64,000 bases of DNA, from NCBI RefSeq assembly GCF_028583425.1, contig NC_072791.1, positions 192,796,311 through 192,860,310 of the forward strand. Direction: 5' to 3'. Positions 55,200 to 64,000 of this stretch are shown in pieces. The notes beneath the pieces were generated by a model. The model saw only the letters and a program-made list of their open reading frames with translations, was not told the origin of the DNA and did not search any database. This stretch comes from Eublepharis macularius. Taxonomy: Eukaryota > Chordata > Lepidosauria > Squamata > Eublepharidae. The number at the start of each line of letters is the position of its first letter. The first letter of the stretch is position 1. A program made the position numbers and the translations under genes.

Positions 55200-56808
55200 G
55201 GAGACTTGAGTTCAAGTCCCTGCAGCCCCCGTCCCTTTTTGTTGTGCAGTCTTAACTTTACGTGTGTGTGAACCTGAAGCCCAGTTCCCTTTTGAAATTA
55301 GATGTAAAAAGCCAACTTGGCTTCATATAATCATTTAGTGTTTTTGTTATTTCTTGTCAGTTCTATTCTTTAACTTCATTAGGCGGGCCCCACAGTTGGG
55401 ACCCTTGGGGGAAACACGGCAACCAAAGCCAAATAGGACCACCACCGAAAGTGATTCTTAATTGGATTTTAAGCCGCATGTTCGGAAAAAAATTGCACAG
55501 GCAAAAGAGATTTGCTGTGTGAAAGTGTTTGGAGAGGCTTTAGCCCAAAAGTGAATGCGTTTCCAATATTGGAGACACACCAACAAAGGTGATCTCTGTA
55601 TTTGAAAACATTTCACCCGCCGTGCTGGTGAAGATCCCGCATCTACGTAGATTCGGGGTCTCACCTGCCAGACCCACGCTTTCACATGATGGTCGGCTTT
55701 GGCTTTGAGGGCCGTGCCTCCCCTGGAAAAGGATCCCCAAATAGCCCAACATCCCTCTTTTACTAATGTTCATATTCGTCATGGTGAGTTGCTATACGGC
55801 GCCACCACTTAGTACGCTTTAGTGCAAAAGGTAAAAGACCCGCCAGTAGTATGTAAATATGTTACCTCTGGAATATGTTATTGAGGTGCGTTTGCTACGC
55901 ACAAGGGGCAGCGTGCCTCATTTACATAGCCAGAATCCCCCGCGCCAAGATGACCCCCGAACAACCCAGACCCAGTGGCGCCGGCAGATCTCGGCCGCCT
56001 CCGCCGCTTTTCGATAAACGCCGCCGAGTGCCTTCGGCCCCACTTCGGCCCTTTCCGCCAGCAGCCGCCCGCCCCACGTAATCTTTTCCCTTGCCCGTAC
56101 CGTATAAGGGAAAAGAAGGGGGGGAGACATATTGAAGTTATAGTAAAGCCCTGCCAGGCCTTCCAAGTGAGGGCAGCCCAAAAGTACCCCACACCCGTAT
56201 GCTTCTTGCTCCTTATACTTTTCTTGCTCAGTGTATTTTTCCTTTCTGCCCGGTGTACCTTTTTTTTAAACCAGAAAATGGGGCCTCCCGAGGGAGTCCC
56301 TCCAAAAATTGCTAGTCCTGCAAACATATGACGAAAGCCCATTTTTAGGAAATTAAAGCGAGGGCCCCCGTCTGCAGCAACCCTTATAGTTAATGGAAAC
56401 CGCTCTTTAGTTTTTTTTTCGTTTTAAAACGGCAAGGCCAGGCCGAGCCGGACCGACAGCTCTCAGCCCGCAAAATAAAAATAGCCCGCCACCGAGCAAG
56501 GGGCACCTGAAGGCCACACAGTCTAGGCACCCAGGGACCCCTGGGGCGAGTTTGCATAATCCCGCCTAACGCACAGCCGACCCTTGCTCGACGCAAAGAC
56601 GTCCCCCCTGAAATATACACGCTTTAGAAAGGAACCTTCGCACAGGAGCTCCCCAGAGCAACAAGCTGGAAGGCTCGCTTAGTGCTCCGGGACTTCTCGT
56701 TCGAGCCCCAATCAGTAAGAGTGCTGGCAGAAAAACACCCTTCTTTTTCCCTGCTTTACTTCATTCATTTTGCTGCAAGAAACTCAGGGAACCTGTACTT
56801 AAGAGGCA
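55200..56808 (+). other. noncoding 3' part of the LTR element
   Basis: GC-variable sequence with several short frames on both strands and no recognised protein. A purine-rich run, GGGAAAAGAAGGGGGGGAGA (about 56107-56126), could be a polypurine tract. The sequence does not resemble the upstream part of the 5' LTR. Confidence 0.5.
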
Positions 56809-56954
56809 GACCTGACTCATTGTCTGCCTCTTTTTCACTAGAGTGTCTGGAATCGGGACCTCCGTAAACATAGGTTAAGATCCTCGCTTAATATTAATAG
56901 TTACAGACTGCTATAGCTAATTCCCCATTATAATAAAGAGCAGTTCTGGTAACA
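56809..56954 (+). repeat. terminal LTR segment, matches end of 5' LTR
   Basis: The 146 bp correspond to 50459-50604 with one difference, followed at once by the AAGT target duplication. It is the only part of the 5' LTR recognisable at this end. Confidence 0.85.
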
Positions 56955-56958
56955 AAGT

Positions 56959-57655
56959 GTGTTGGCATGAATGACACAAGACACTTGCAATAGCCTTACT
57001 TAACGGAGCTGTGAACTGGGATAAACAGGAGAGGGTGTTCTGTGAGATTGGCTTGGATCCTGAATAGTATTTCCGCCGGCACAAGGATGCAGGCCTACAG
57101 ACTGCAAATTGCTTGCCCCCCCCCCCAGCCATCGAAACCCGAAATGCCCCATGAAATCCTGTTTCCAGGGAATAGGGGACCCCAGGCACAGAAATTCAGG
57201 GGGCATTTTGAGCTACGGCAAGAAGAGGAAGGTGGGAGAATCACACTCCATGAGTGCAATCTTTATGCCTGTGGAAACACTAGTCAGGATCCAATCCATT
57301 GTATTGTATCCCTACTTTCTTCATAATCTATTTCAGCCATACCGATATACTACATTTCATTTAAGAATCAGGTCAGTACTAGAGGAGTTTTTCTTTTTTT
57401 AAAAGTTAGGGGTTTTTTTAGTATGAATGTCACCTTATTTCATGACACATTGGTTTGGATGCAGTGATCCACAGGGACAAGGATCACAGATCTTTCTCTT
57501 GTTCCCCTCTCCTCAGCAGTCCTTCCTGACCTGGGAAACTGGATTCCTGCAGTAACATGACCTGCACAGACTAAAAGCAAGTTGGGTGACTGAGCTGAGG
57601 AAGAGGAAAGGGGGAAAATCACCTCCATCTTCTGTCAGTAATAATCTGATGATGG
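56959..57655. other. KCNH7 intron or flank, nothing recognised
   Basis: No exon or confident repeat was seen, apart from a C-run near 57116-57126. Confidence 0.5.
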
Positions 57656-57691
57656 AAAAGACAGGAGGGGTGACTTCACTGCCTTCTCCTT

Positions 57692-58825
57692 AAATTCCAT
57701 GCTAGAACCAAGGCTGAGTAACTCATTTTGTCAGTTTTGGTGACAAACACAAAAATTTAGATTGATAGATATTGCAACGCATAATGGTCTTATGAGTAAA
57801 CTAGAACTGGAACAAAAGACACACCAAAAGATTCAATGGCTCCTCTATTTGCAGCTTCAAAGCTTAACAGACAGAATCAACATTAATCAAATAATGAATA
57901 CCCCTAAAACTGATTTTGAAGAACTATTAAATTCTCAACAATTGTCTTGCAAAGGCCTAATATCCAAAGTTTACAATATTATATTAAATACATGTAACCA
58001 AAAGACTCTAAATTATCAAACTAAATGGTCAGATGATTGCAAAACTAATTTAACATCTGAACAATGGCGCAAAATATGGTCTTCAAATTTAAACAACTCT
58101 CCAGTAGTTGTTACCAAACTACAAACTTTTAAGATCATAAACAGGTGGTATTTGACGCCTTAAAAACTATCACAAATTTACTCCACTTTATCTCCCCACT
58201 GTTGGAAAGGCTGTGGGGAGGTTGGAACATTCTCTCACTGTTGGTGGGAATGCCAACATGTCGTTAATTTTTGGAAGAAAATCCTCACTTCGATTAAAGA
58301 CCTCACTAACTACACAATCCCTCTAAAGCCTGTATTAATATTTTTGGATCAATGGGACGACCTACTCGTTCCCAAAATAAGAAAGGACCTTATAACAAGC
58401 CTGCTAACAGCTGCAAAGAGCATTATTGCAACTTATTGGAAAAGTAATAGTGTTCCAACATTCTGACCGGCATAACAAGATCTGGATCATTTCATTATGG
58501 AAAAATTGAGTGATAAAATTGACCAAGCCGAGCACTTTCCCAAAAGCACTAATTTTCAGGATAAATGGTCTCCATTCTTTGAATATCTGGAAAACAGTAA
58601 TATCTGGGCTGTATCAAAGTTTCACAAATCGGTTTTTGAATTGCTATTATGTAGTTCTTAGAATTTAAGCCTTATCACTGTTACTTTACATTGTATATAG
58701 TATTGTTATTTGGTTATTGGTTGTGTTTTAGTTACCAATTGTTACTTGTTAATCTGCGCTATCTTGTAATTCATTGTACGCATTTTATTAATAAAATTAT
58801 GTTTAATTTAAAAAAAGAAAGAAAG
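57692..58825 (+). mobile_element. L1-like 3' fragment with 36-bp target duplication
   Basis: The frame from 57762 reads QKTHQKIQWLLYLQLQSLTD and later KIINRWYLTP. A following frame carries the L1 ORF2 C-terminal zinc-knuckle region, CWKGCGEVGTFSHCWWEC (about 58200-58255). The 3' UTR ends in a GAAA-rich tail. The copy is frameshifted and 5'-truncated. A 36-bp direct repeat (about 57656-57691 and 58826-58861, containing ACAGGAGGGGTGACTTCACT) flanks it, which is longer than usual for L1. Confidence 0.82.
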
Positions 58826-58861
58826 AAAAGACAGGAGGGGTGACTTCACTGCCTTCTCCTT

Positions 58862-59635
58862 CCTTGGTGCAATTCTCCTATCCCGTGAAGCTATTAGTCT
58901 ATGGGGGACCTGCAGTTCTGGGAATCGATTTTCCTAAGTCAGAAGGACTGCTGGGAGAAGCAGAAGAGGAGAAAGATTTGCATCCATCAGCACCATTTGT
59001 TGAGAGATTGCCAGGACCAATTCATAGCCTGTAAGTTTCTGCTCCAAGACCAAAAGCAAACAGGAACGCTAGATGCAATGAAGCCGCATGCAGTTGCTGC
59101 TTCATGTCCCCAGAGAAGGATTTTGTACAGCTAAGATGCATAAAATGCCCCTGTGTGATCTCTGTGTGTGATCAGGAAGTAGAACAGAGGTTCAAACATT
59201 TTGCTACCAACATTTTATTATAGGCGTGGAATGAAGAGAATAGCATTTGAAATCACAGCCTTTGCGGCAGCTCCCCTTTAACATTATTAGTTTATAATGG
59301 AGGGGGGGTGAGTTAAAGGTCACAAGAGGCTCCACAAGCACAGGACTACAGACCAAATTTTGAACTTCCAGCCAATTCAGATGCTTTCAGGGCTGTTTCC
59401 CAAGCCCTCGGCCAAGGAAACTGCTATCCTTTCTTCAGCAATGGCTGTTTCTGCTGCAGTGTGTCTTTATTTGCATCAATAACAGAAATTAAAGAGTTTG
59501 ACAGCTGTAACTAAGACAAACCAGCCATAGACTGAATATAGCTTGGTACTCATGTACTCCAACTGGCCATATCCCTCAAGGTACTACGGACAAAAAGTCT
59601 TTTCCTCCCAACATTTGAGCCTTTAACTGGAGGTA
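58862..59635. other. KCNH7 intron or flank, nothing recognised
   Basis: No exon or confident repeat was seen. Confidence 0.5.
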
Positions 59636-59639
59636 CCAG

Positions 59640-59820
59640 AGACCAACTTATGTATTTTACCTGTGGTTTTAATTGTTTTAATTATGTTTTTCTTGTTGGT
59701 TTTAATGGTTTTTAAGATGTGATTTTATTATGTATGTTTTAATTTGTTAGCCATCTTGGTGGCTGTTAGGAGGGCAGGAAGGCAGGGTATACATTTTGTA
59801 AAATATACATAAAATAAACC
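59640..59820 (+). mobile_element. L2-type LINE 3' end
   Basis: T-rich TTTTAATTGTTTTAATTATG followed by GCCATCTTGGTGGCTGTTAG and an AAAATAAA-like end. It is the same 3' terminus as the L2 at 18240-18305. Confidence 0.65.
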
Positions 59821-61775
59821 ATGTGTTTTACCAGTGAGCTCCAATCCCTTTCCAAAAAAGGACAGGTGCCATTCCAGCTGAGAAAACAGAGACAACAAAG
59901 TCTTTGGTCCTCATGCAGGTTTGTACTATGGCATGTGGAGAATGCAGTTCACATCTGTTTGTACCAGAGGTCAGGAAGAAACTTTAAATTCCCTACAGCA
60001 ATTCTGTCACTGTGACTAATGCAGAAACTAGGTTCACCTGTTTGAGGACAATTCCCTCCCTCCAAAAAAACTCCTAGTTTGCGTATGAATTTGAGATCTC
60101 ATCTAGCCAAGTACTGTCAAATCTGAGTAGCATCTTTCCTAGACCTGCTACCTGAGATCTCTTTGGGTCAAGCAACAGTCACAAGTCATATCCTGAAACA
60201 TGCCCAATGCTGCTGCATAAGTCATTCTAGGCTGTGATTGACTCCTAAAGTAGTGATGATTGATGCACAGCCATGACTGTTTTTAATGCATTGTGGTCCC
60301 AAGTCAATGCATTCACCTCTTCAGCCTTGATCCACAGTATTACAAATGATCACTTGAAACTGTGGTAGATACATCAGCAATCAGGCAGTAGGCAGATTTC
60401 TCTGCATGTGTCCTCCTACCTGCTGTCTTGTAACATATGTTATTTTGCTGAATTTTATTTTACACTGGAAAATGCTATTCAGGATTTATTAGCTCACAGA
60501 AACTAAGGGAAGCAAGTTTGCATTTTGGTCAGCTTTAAATTGCTTATTCAAATGAACTGTGTGACGTGCCCAAGAGCACAGAGGAACTAATATAGACCAA
60601 ATTTGTCAATTCAGGATTACTTTGCCTCTTTGTCATGGCAAAAGTGATGATGCTAATGGAATTCTGGGACAGGGTATAAAATAATGAACGTGCTTCAAAA
60701 ACAGTCTACTTCTGATCAGTGGAAGCTTAGCTTCCTTGCAAATCTTTTCTGCACCTGTATCCAAGATATATTCCACTTGGGTATGAGAAATAGTGTAGCC
60801 CTGCAAGTTTCTGCAGAAAGTTCAACATGTCCTGGGTAGCTGCCAAAGGGGGACATCAAAGGGCAGGGCTTACTTGTACACCGGTTATGTTCTCTTGGAA
60901 CCTTGACTGTTGCTTTATTTTTCTTTCAAGGAATGAACCATTTATACTATGTCCATCTGATTGTGATGATCCGAATGGTATGAGTTACAAGAAATTAGAT
61001 TTTTTGAGAGATCTGTTAGAAATTAATTTCTACCTGGAATGTCTTTAGCCATGTTTATGATGTTCTTGCTGCCCAAGTTATAATGAAGTTGCTTGTAAAA
61101 TGCCTAAACCACATCAAAAGCGTACTTGTTCTGTTTTCACCCATGTGTCCTTTGATATTGTTTTCACCCATGTGTCCTTTGATATTGACTGTACTTTTGT
61201 TTACGTTTTAAAATGTTAAGGGTTTTTTTTTTATTTAATGGCAGAGGCAAGTTAAGTTTCCATACAAAGACCACAGGTAATTTTTTTTGTATGTTGCAAA
61301 CACAATCCTATTGGAGCATCTACAATCAAATATCATTGCCTAGTGATTATATTGATGATAAACTAAATGAGGCAATCTGTAATCACTGGAATCAGTTCAC
61401 AACTTCCTATTCAGTCTCTCCCCTATTCATTCCAAGACAGTGATTCTAGATGTACTGGGCTTTTGAGATCCAGAGTCATCTTTCACAGGTTTATGAGGGC
61501 TTTTTGAGCAGAGGCTATCAAAGCAGGGTTTACATGTGTGGAAGTCCTGGCACCCACAGAAAGATTAGTTTCCATCATGTCTGCTGCAAATGTGGCTTAA
61601 GGCAAAATTGGTCTAAATGATGAGTTGTGCTGTTTTTCACTCCATCTCTGTTGATTCCATCTCAACAAGATGTCATTTGGATTATGGAGGAGCCCAGACA
61701 TGTCTTTCAACAACCATGAAAATCTAGGAAATCTTTTGGCAAATAAAGGTCCTAAGAAGTGTAAAGCGCTTATCA
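59821..61775. other. KCNH7 intron or flank, one tandem duplication
   Basis: The only structure seen is a perfect 27-bp tandem duplication at 61132-61185 (unit starts TGTTTTCACCCATGTG). No exon was recognised. Confidence 0.55.
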
Positions 61776-62560
61776 TCCTAACACATAAAAGGCAAACCAT
61801 ATTGCCGATGACTCACTTTTTATCCCCATGCATGCGCAGTACATGGGGATAGGAAGTGAGTGGGGGCAAAACGGTTTGCCTCCCCGCTGCTTCCTCGGGG
61901 CCTCCAGAGGCCTGGAAAAGCCCAGTGCGGCTGCAGGAAGACGTGACGCTGTGGCCCCAGGCCTTCCCACCACTTTGGAGCCCGTTGTGGCCCTGCCTAG
62001 TAGCCCACTGCAGCATGAGGCTGCCTGGCCTGCTGCGATGTGGGCCGGCCTTGCCCAGTGGCCCAGCCTGCTGCGGAAAGGCCAAGCATGGTTGCGGGAA
62101 GACATGGAGCTGTGGCCCTGGGCCCTCCCGTTGCTTCAGGGCCTGGTACGGCCCAGCCCAATGGCCCATTGTGGCACAGGGCTGCCCAGCCCAGTGGCCC
62201 GCTGCAGCGTGGGGCTGCCTGGCACGGGAGCCCGGTGCGGCCCGCTGCAGCTTGGTCTGATGGCCTGCTATGGTGGGGGGCTGCCCAGACTGCTGTGATG
62301 CGGGCTGGACTGCAACCTGGCCCAGCAGCCCTCCTGCTGCGCTGTGGGATGGCCTGGCCTGCTGCGGCACAGGACTGCCCAGCCCAGCAGCCTACTGCAG
62401 CGCAGGATTGCCTGGCCCTGCAGCCCACTGTGGCATGAGGCTGCCTGGCCTGGTGGCCTGCTGTGGCCCGGCCCAGTGGCCCGCTGCAGCCCAGTCTGCT
62501 GTGGCATGGAGTGGCCCAGCCCGGCACCTGCTGCTAGAGCCTGTTGTATTCTGGCACTAG
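61776..62560 (+). mobile_element. Helitron-like element carrying a GC-rich minisatellite
   Basis: Begins TCCTAACACATAAAAGGC after an A and ends GGCACTAG before a T, so the A|T target rule and the CTAG terminus both fit. The start and the GATGACTCACTT just inside match the element at 2501, and CTGTTGTATT precedes the 3' end in both. Most of the interior (about 61900-62540) is a degenerate GC-rich minisatellite. No Rep or helicase coding is present. Confidence 0.65.
61900..62540. repeat. degenerate GC-rich minisatellite
   Basis: Variants of GGCCCAGTGGCCCGCTGCAG and GGGCTGCCTGGCC recur at roughly 35-45-bp spacing. The repeat is so GC-rich that most frames on both strands stay open, which creates spurious long frames. 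Confidence 0.8.
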
Positions 62561-62879
62561 TTATTATATATTCTTTCTGGGTAGGAAGTGTTCCATTCAG
62601 AAAGTACATATTGGGACGATCGTTTAGTCAACTATGAGGGGGGTTATGTATGAAGGTCCAAATCAATCAAATCCTAATATAATTATTGTATTATCAAACT
62701 GCCAACCTTCCCTCCCAAAACCCAGCAGCAAATTATTGGAAGGAAAGGGAAAGAAATTGCAGTGGGCTCCCACTGACATTGAATGGCTATAGATACAGCC
62801 CAAACAACAGGTGCTTGGTCTTCTGAACCATGTGGAACATAGTGCCACAGTATACAGTGGTGACCGATAGTTTTAATAG
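62561..62879. other. KCNH7 intron or flank, nothing recognised
   Basis: No exon or repeat was recognised. Confidence 0.5.
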
Positions 62880-63125
62880 GGAATTACAGAAATGCATGGA
62901 GGAAAGGTTCATCAATGGCTACCAGCAGTAATGGTGAAATGGGCCCTATTTGTTCAGAGGCAGTATACCCTTTAGATCAGTTGCTAGGGGGAGCAATAAC
63001 AGGAGTCATTTTGACTTCTGCACCCTGATTATAGATGTTTAAGGGGTATTGGCTGATCGTTGTGAGAAACAGCATGACAGACTAGATGGTCTGATCCAAT
63101 ATGGCTCTTCTTATGTTCTTATTAA
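62880..63125 (+). repeat. CR1/SINE-like 3' end
   Basis: Contains CTACCAGCAGTAATGGTG and the terminal pattern GACTAGATGGTCTGATCCAA followed by TATGGCTCTTCTTATGTTCT, a common retroelement tail in squamates. It has no coding. Confidence 0.6.
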
Positions 63126-64000
63126 TTTTAGACTGACTAAAATGAAGAACAATCACAGACAAATGCAGTTACCATCTAGTGAAAATTCACAGGGGAATGC
63201 ATCCTTCATTAAAGGGAAGGTGACTGTTTCCTTACCAATTCAGTTAGGCACCTGTTGGGAAGAGAGATAACTTTCCCAGAGGAGGCAGAGGTTAACAGCA
63301 GCCTCTTTCTTCTTTGGTACAATATTGCTGGCTGAACCATTTGTTGCCCTGGGGTACCATTTTCAAAAACTGCTTAAGAGACATGATATTTGTTTACTAG
63401 AAACTAGGATTGTCAGTACTGATTCAGGCAAAATGATTTTACGGGGATTTAAGGCTCGGTCTCTTTCCAGATAATAAATTGGAGGAAGAAGGCAGACCTG
63501 CTGCTGGCCTTGCTGATTTTATTAATCTAGGACTGAAATAGATGTGTGAACAAATCAAGTCTGAGTTATGTTATTTCCTGAAAATTAGGGTGTGGGTTGA
63601 AGAGGTTTCCTCTCTTTTGATAGTTAACACCAGATGCATCCCCAAGGAATATGAAGTTTTATATAGAATTAGTCTGGAACAAATTGTATTGTACTATTGA
63701 GTTACTGGACTGCAGAAATATCGATTCTATAATTCCTTTGGCAGATGATTTTTACACATGTATGGGCAGTGACAATAATGTACAAGCAGATATACTGGGT
63801 CTGGAGGAAGATGCTTTTGTCTTTTGTCCTCCCTAAGATTTGAGAGATGGTGAAATTAATCTTCCTGGTTTTCTGCTAGCAAAGACCCTTTTCAAATTTA
63901 AGCTTCCATTGTTACTTGAAGGATAAAGATAAATATGGTGGTGTTTCTTTCGTTACTACTTCGGGGGTGAGTGTGGTAGATTATACCTGTTTTCTATCAT
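63126..64000. other. KCNH7 intron or flank to the window end
   Basis: No exon, RNA gene or confident repeat was recognised. Confidence 0.5.

Larger units (their letters stand above)
49126..56954 (+). mobile_element. LTR retroelement with gag-like frame, no pol seen
   Basis: The element has TGTT...AACA ends and a 4-bp target duplication AAGT (49122-49125 and 56955-56958), as in gammaretrovirus-like integrations. Parts in order: long 5' LTR, leader with tandem repeats, gag-like frame, second coiled-coil frame, noncoding 3' part and a terminal LTR piece. The last 146 bp of the two ends differ at one position, pointing to a young insertion. No reverse transcriptase, protease, integrase or envelope motif was recognised, so it looks like a non-autonomous element. 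It lies in a KCNH7 intron, antisense to that gene. The family is not assigned. Confidence 0.82.

Noticed and set aside
54081-56808. A pol or env region in the LTR element
   Set aside because: No YxDD-type polymerase motif, DTG/DSG protease triad, integrase zinc finger or envelope-like signal and fusion peptide pattern was recognised in any frame.
61813-62638. Many overlapping 75-185-codon frames on both strands in the GC-rich block
   Set aside because: They are by-products of the GC-rich minisatellite: all frames stay open, the translations are low-complexity Pro/Ala/Gly/Cys, and no family similarity or splice signal is seen.
57000-64000. Further upstream KCNH7 exons
   Set aside because: Both strands were scanned for ERG channel-core, cyclic-nucleotide-binding-like and PAS motifs and none was seen, so this stretch is probably intron.

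Overview
The window looks like a squamate (lizard-type) nuclear genome. It holds vertebrate genes split into short exons, an L1 and several L2/CR1 remnants, a Sauria-type SINE, other tRNA-derived SINEs common in squamates, Helitron-like elements, and the repeat whose terminus reads CTTCGACAATAC, which is abundant in reptiles. No bacterial-style operons, tRNA genes, rRNA genes or CRISPR arrays were seen.

Three host genes were recognised from their translated exons. IFIH1 (MDA5, the cytosolic double-stranded RNA sensor) runs on the minus strand. Only exon 1 (9193-9645) and exon 2 (1379-1535) are inside, and the helicase exons lie off the left edge. GCA (grancalcin, a penta-EF-hand calcium-binding protein) is complete on the plus strand in eight coding exons from 20496 to 34465, predicting 220 residues. 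KCNH7 (ERG3 potassium channel) is on the minus strand, and only its last two coding exons (48908-49097 and 46867-47133) are recognised. The order IFIH1-GCA-KCNH7 matches the known amniote (human 2q24) order. IFIH1 and GCA are head to head about 10.7 kb apart; GCA and KCNH7 are tail to tail.

Region by region: 1-9.2 kb is IFIH1 exon 2 plus intron 1, which carries a Helitron-like element, a hAT-like MITE and a 4.1-kb 5'-truncated L1 with a 17-bp target duplication. 9.2-10 kb is IFIH1 exon 1 and a compact promoter with an ISRE next to a TATA box. 10-20 kb is intergenic and repeat-rich. Its main feature is a 1.9-kb tandem array (15239-17139) of a 599-bp unit. Each unit holds an intact 160-codon frame that resembles the N-terminal part of Penelope-like element proteins, and the units are joined by a hammerhead-ribozyme-like motif. 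A rearranged single copy lies at 10404-10826. 20.1-34.6 kb is GCA, which includes an apparent U12-type intron. 34.6-46.9 kb is gene-free apart from repeats and the expected KCNH7 3' UTR. 46.9-49.1 kb is the KCNH7 end. 49.1-57 kb is a young LTR retroelement with a gag-like frame and a second coiled-coil frame but no recognisable pol; it sits only 28 bp from a KCNH7 splice acceptor. 57-64 kb is KCNH7 intron or flank, with an L1 3' end, L2 and CR1 tails and a Helitron-like element filled with a GC-rich minisatellite.

IFIH1, GCA and KCNH7 have no known shared pathway; their adjacency is conserved synteny. Gene identities rest on remembered protein sequences and were not checked by database search.
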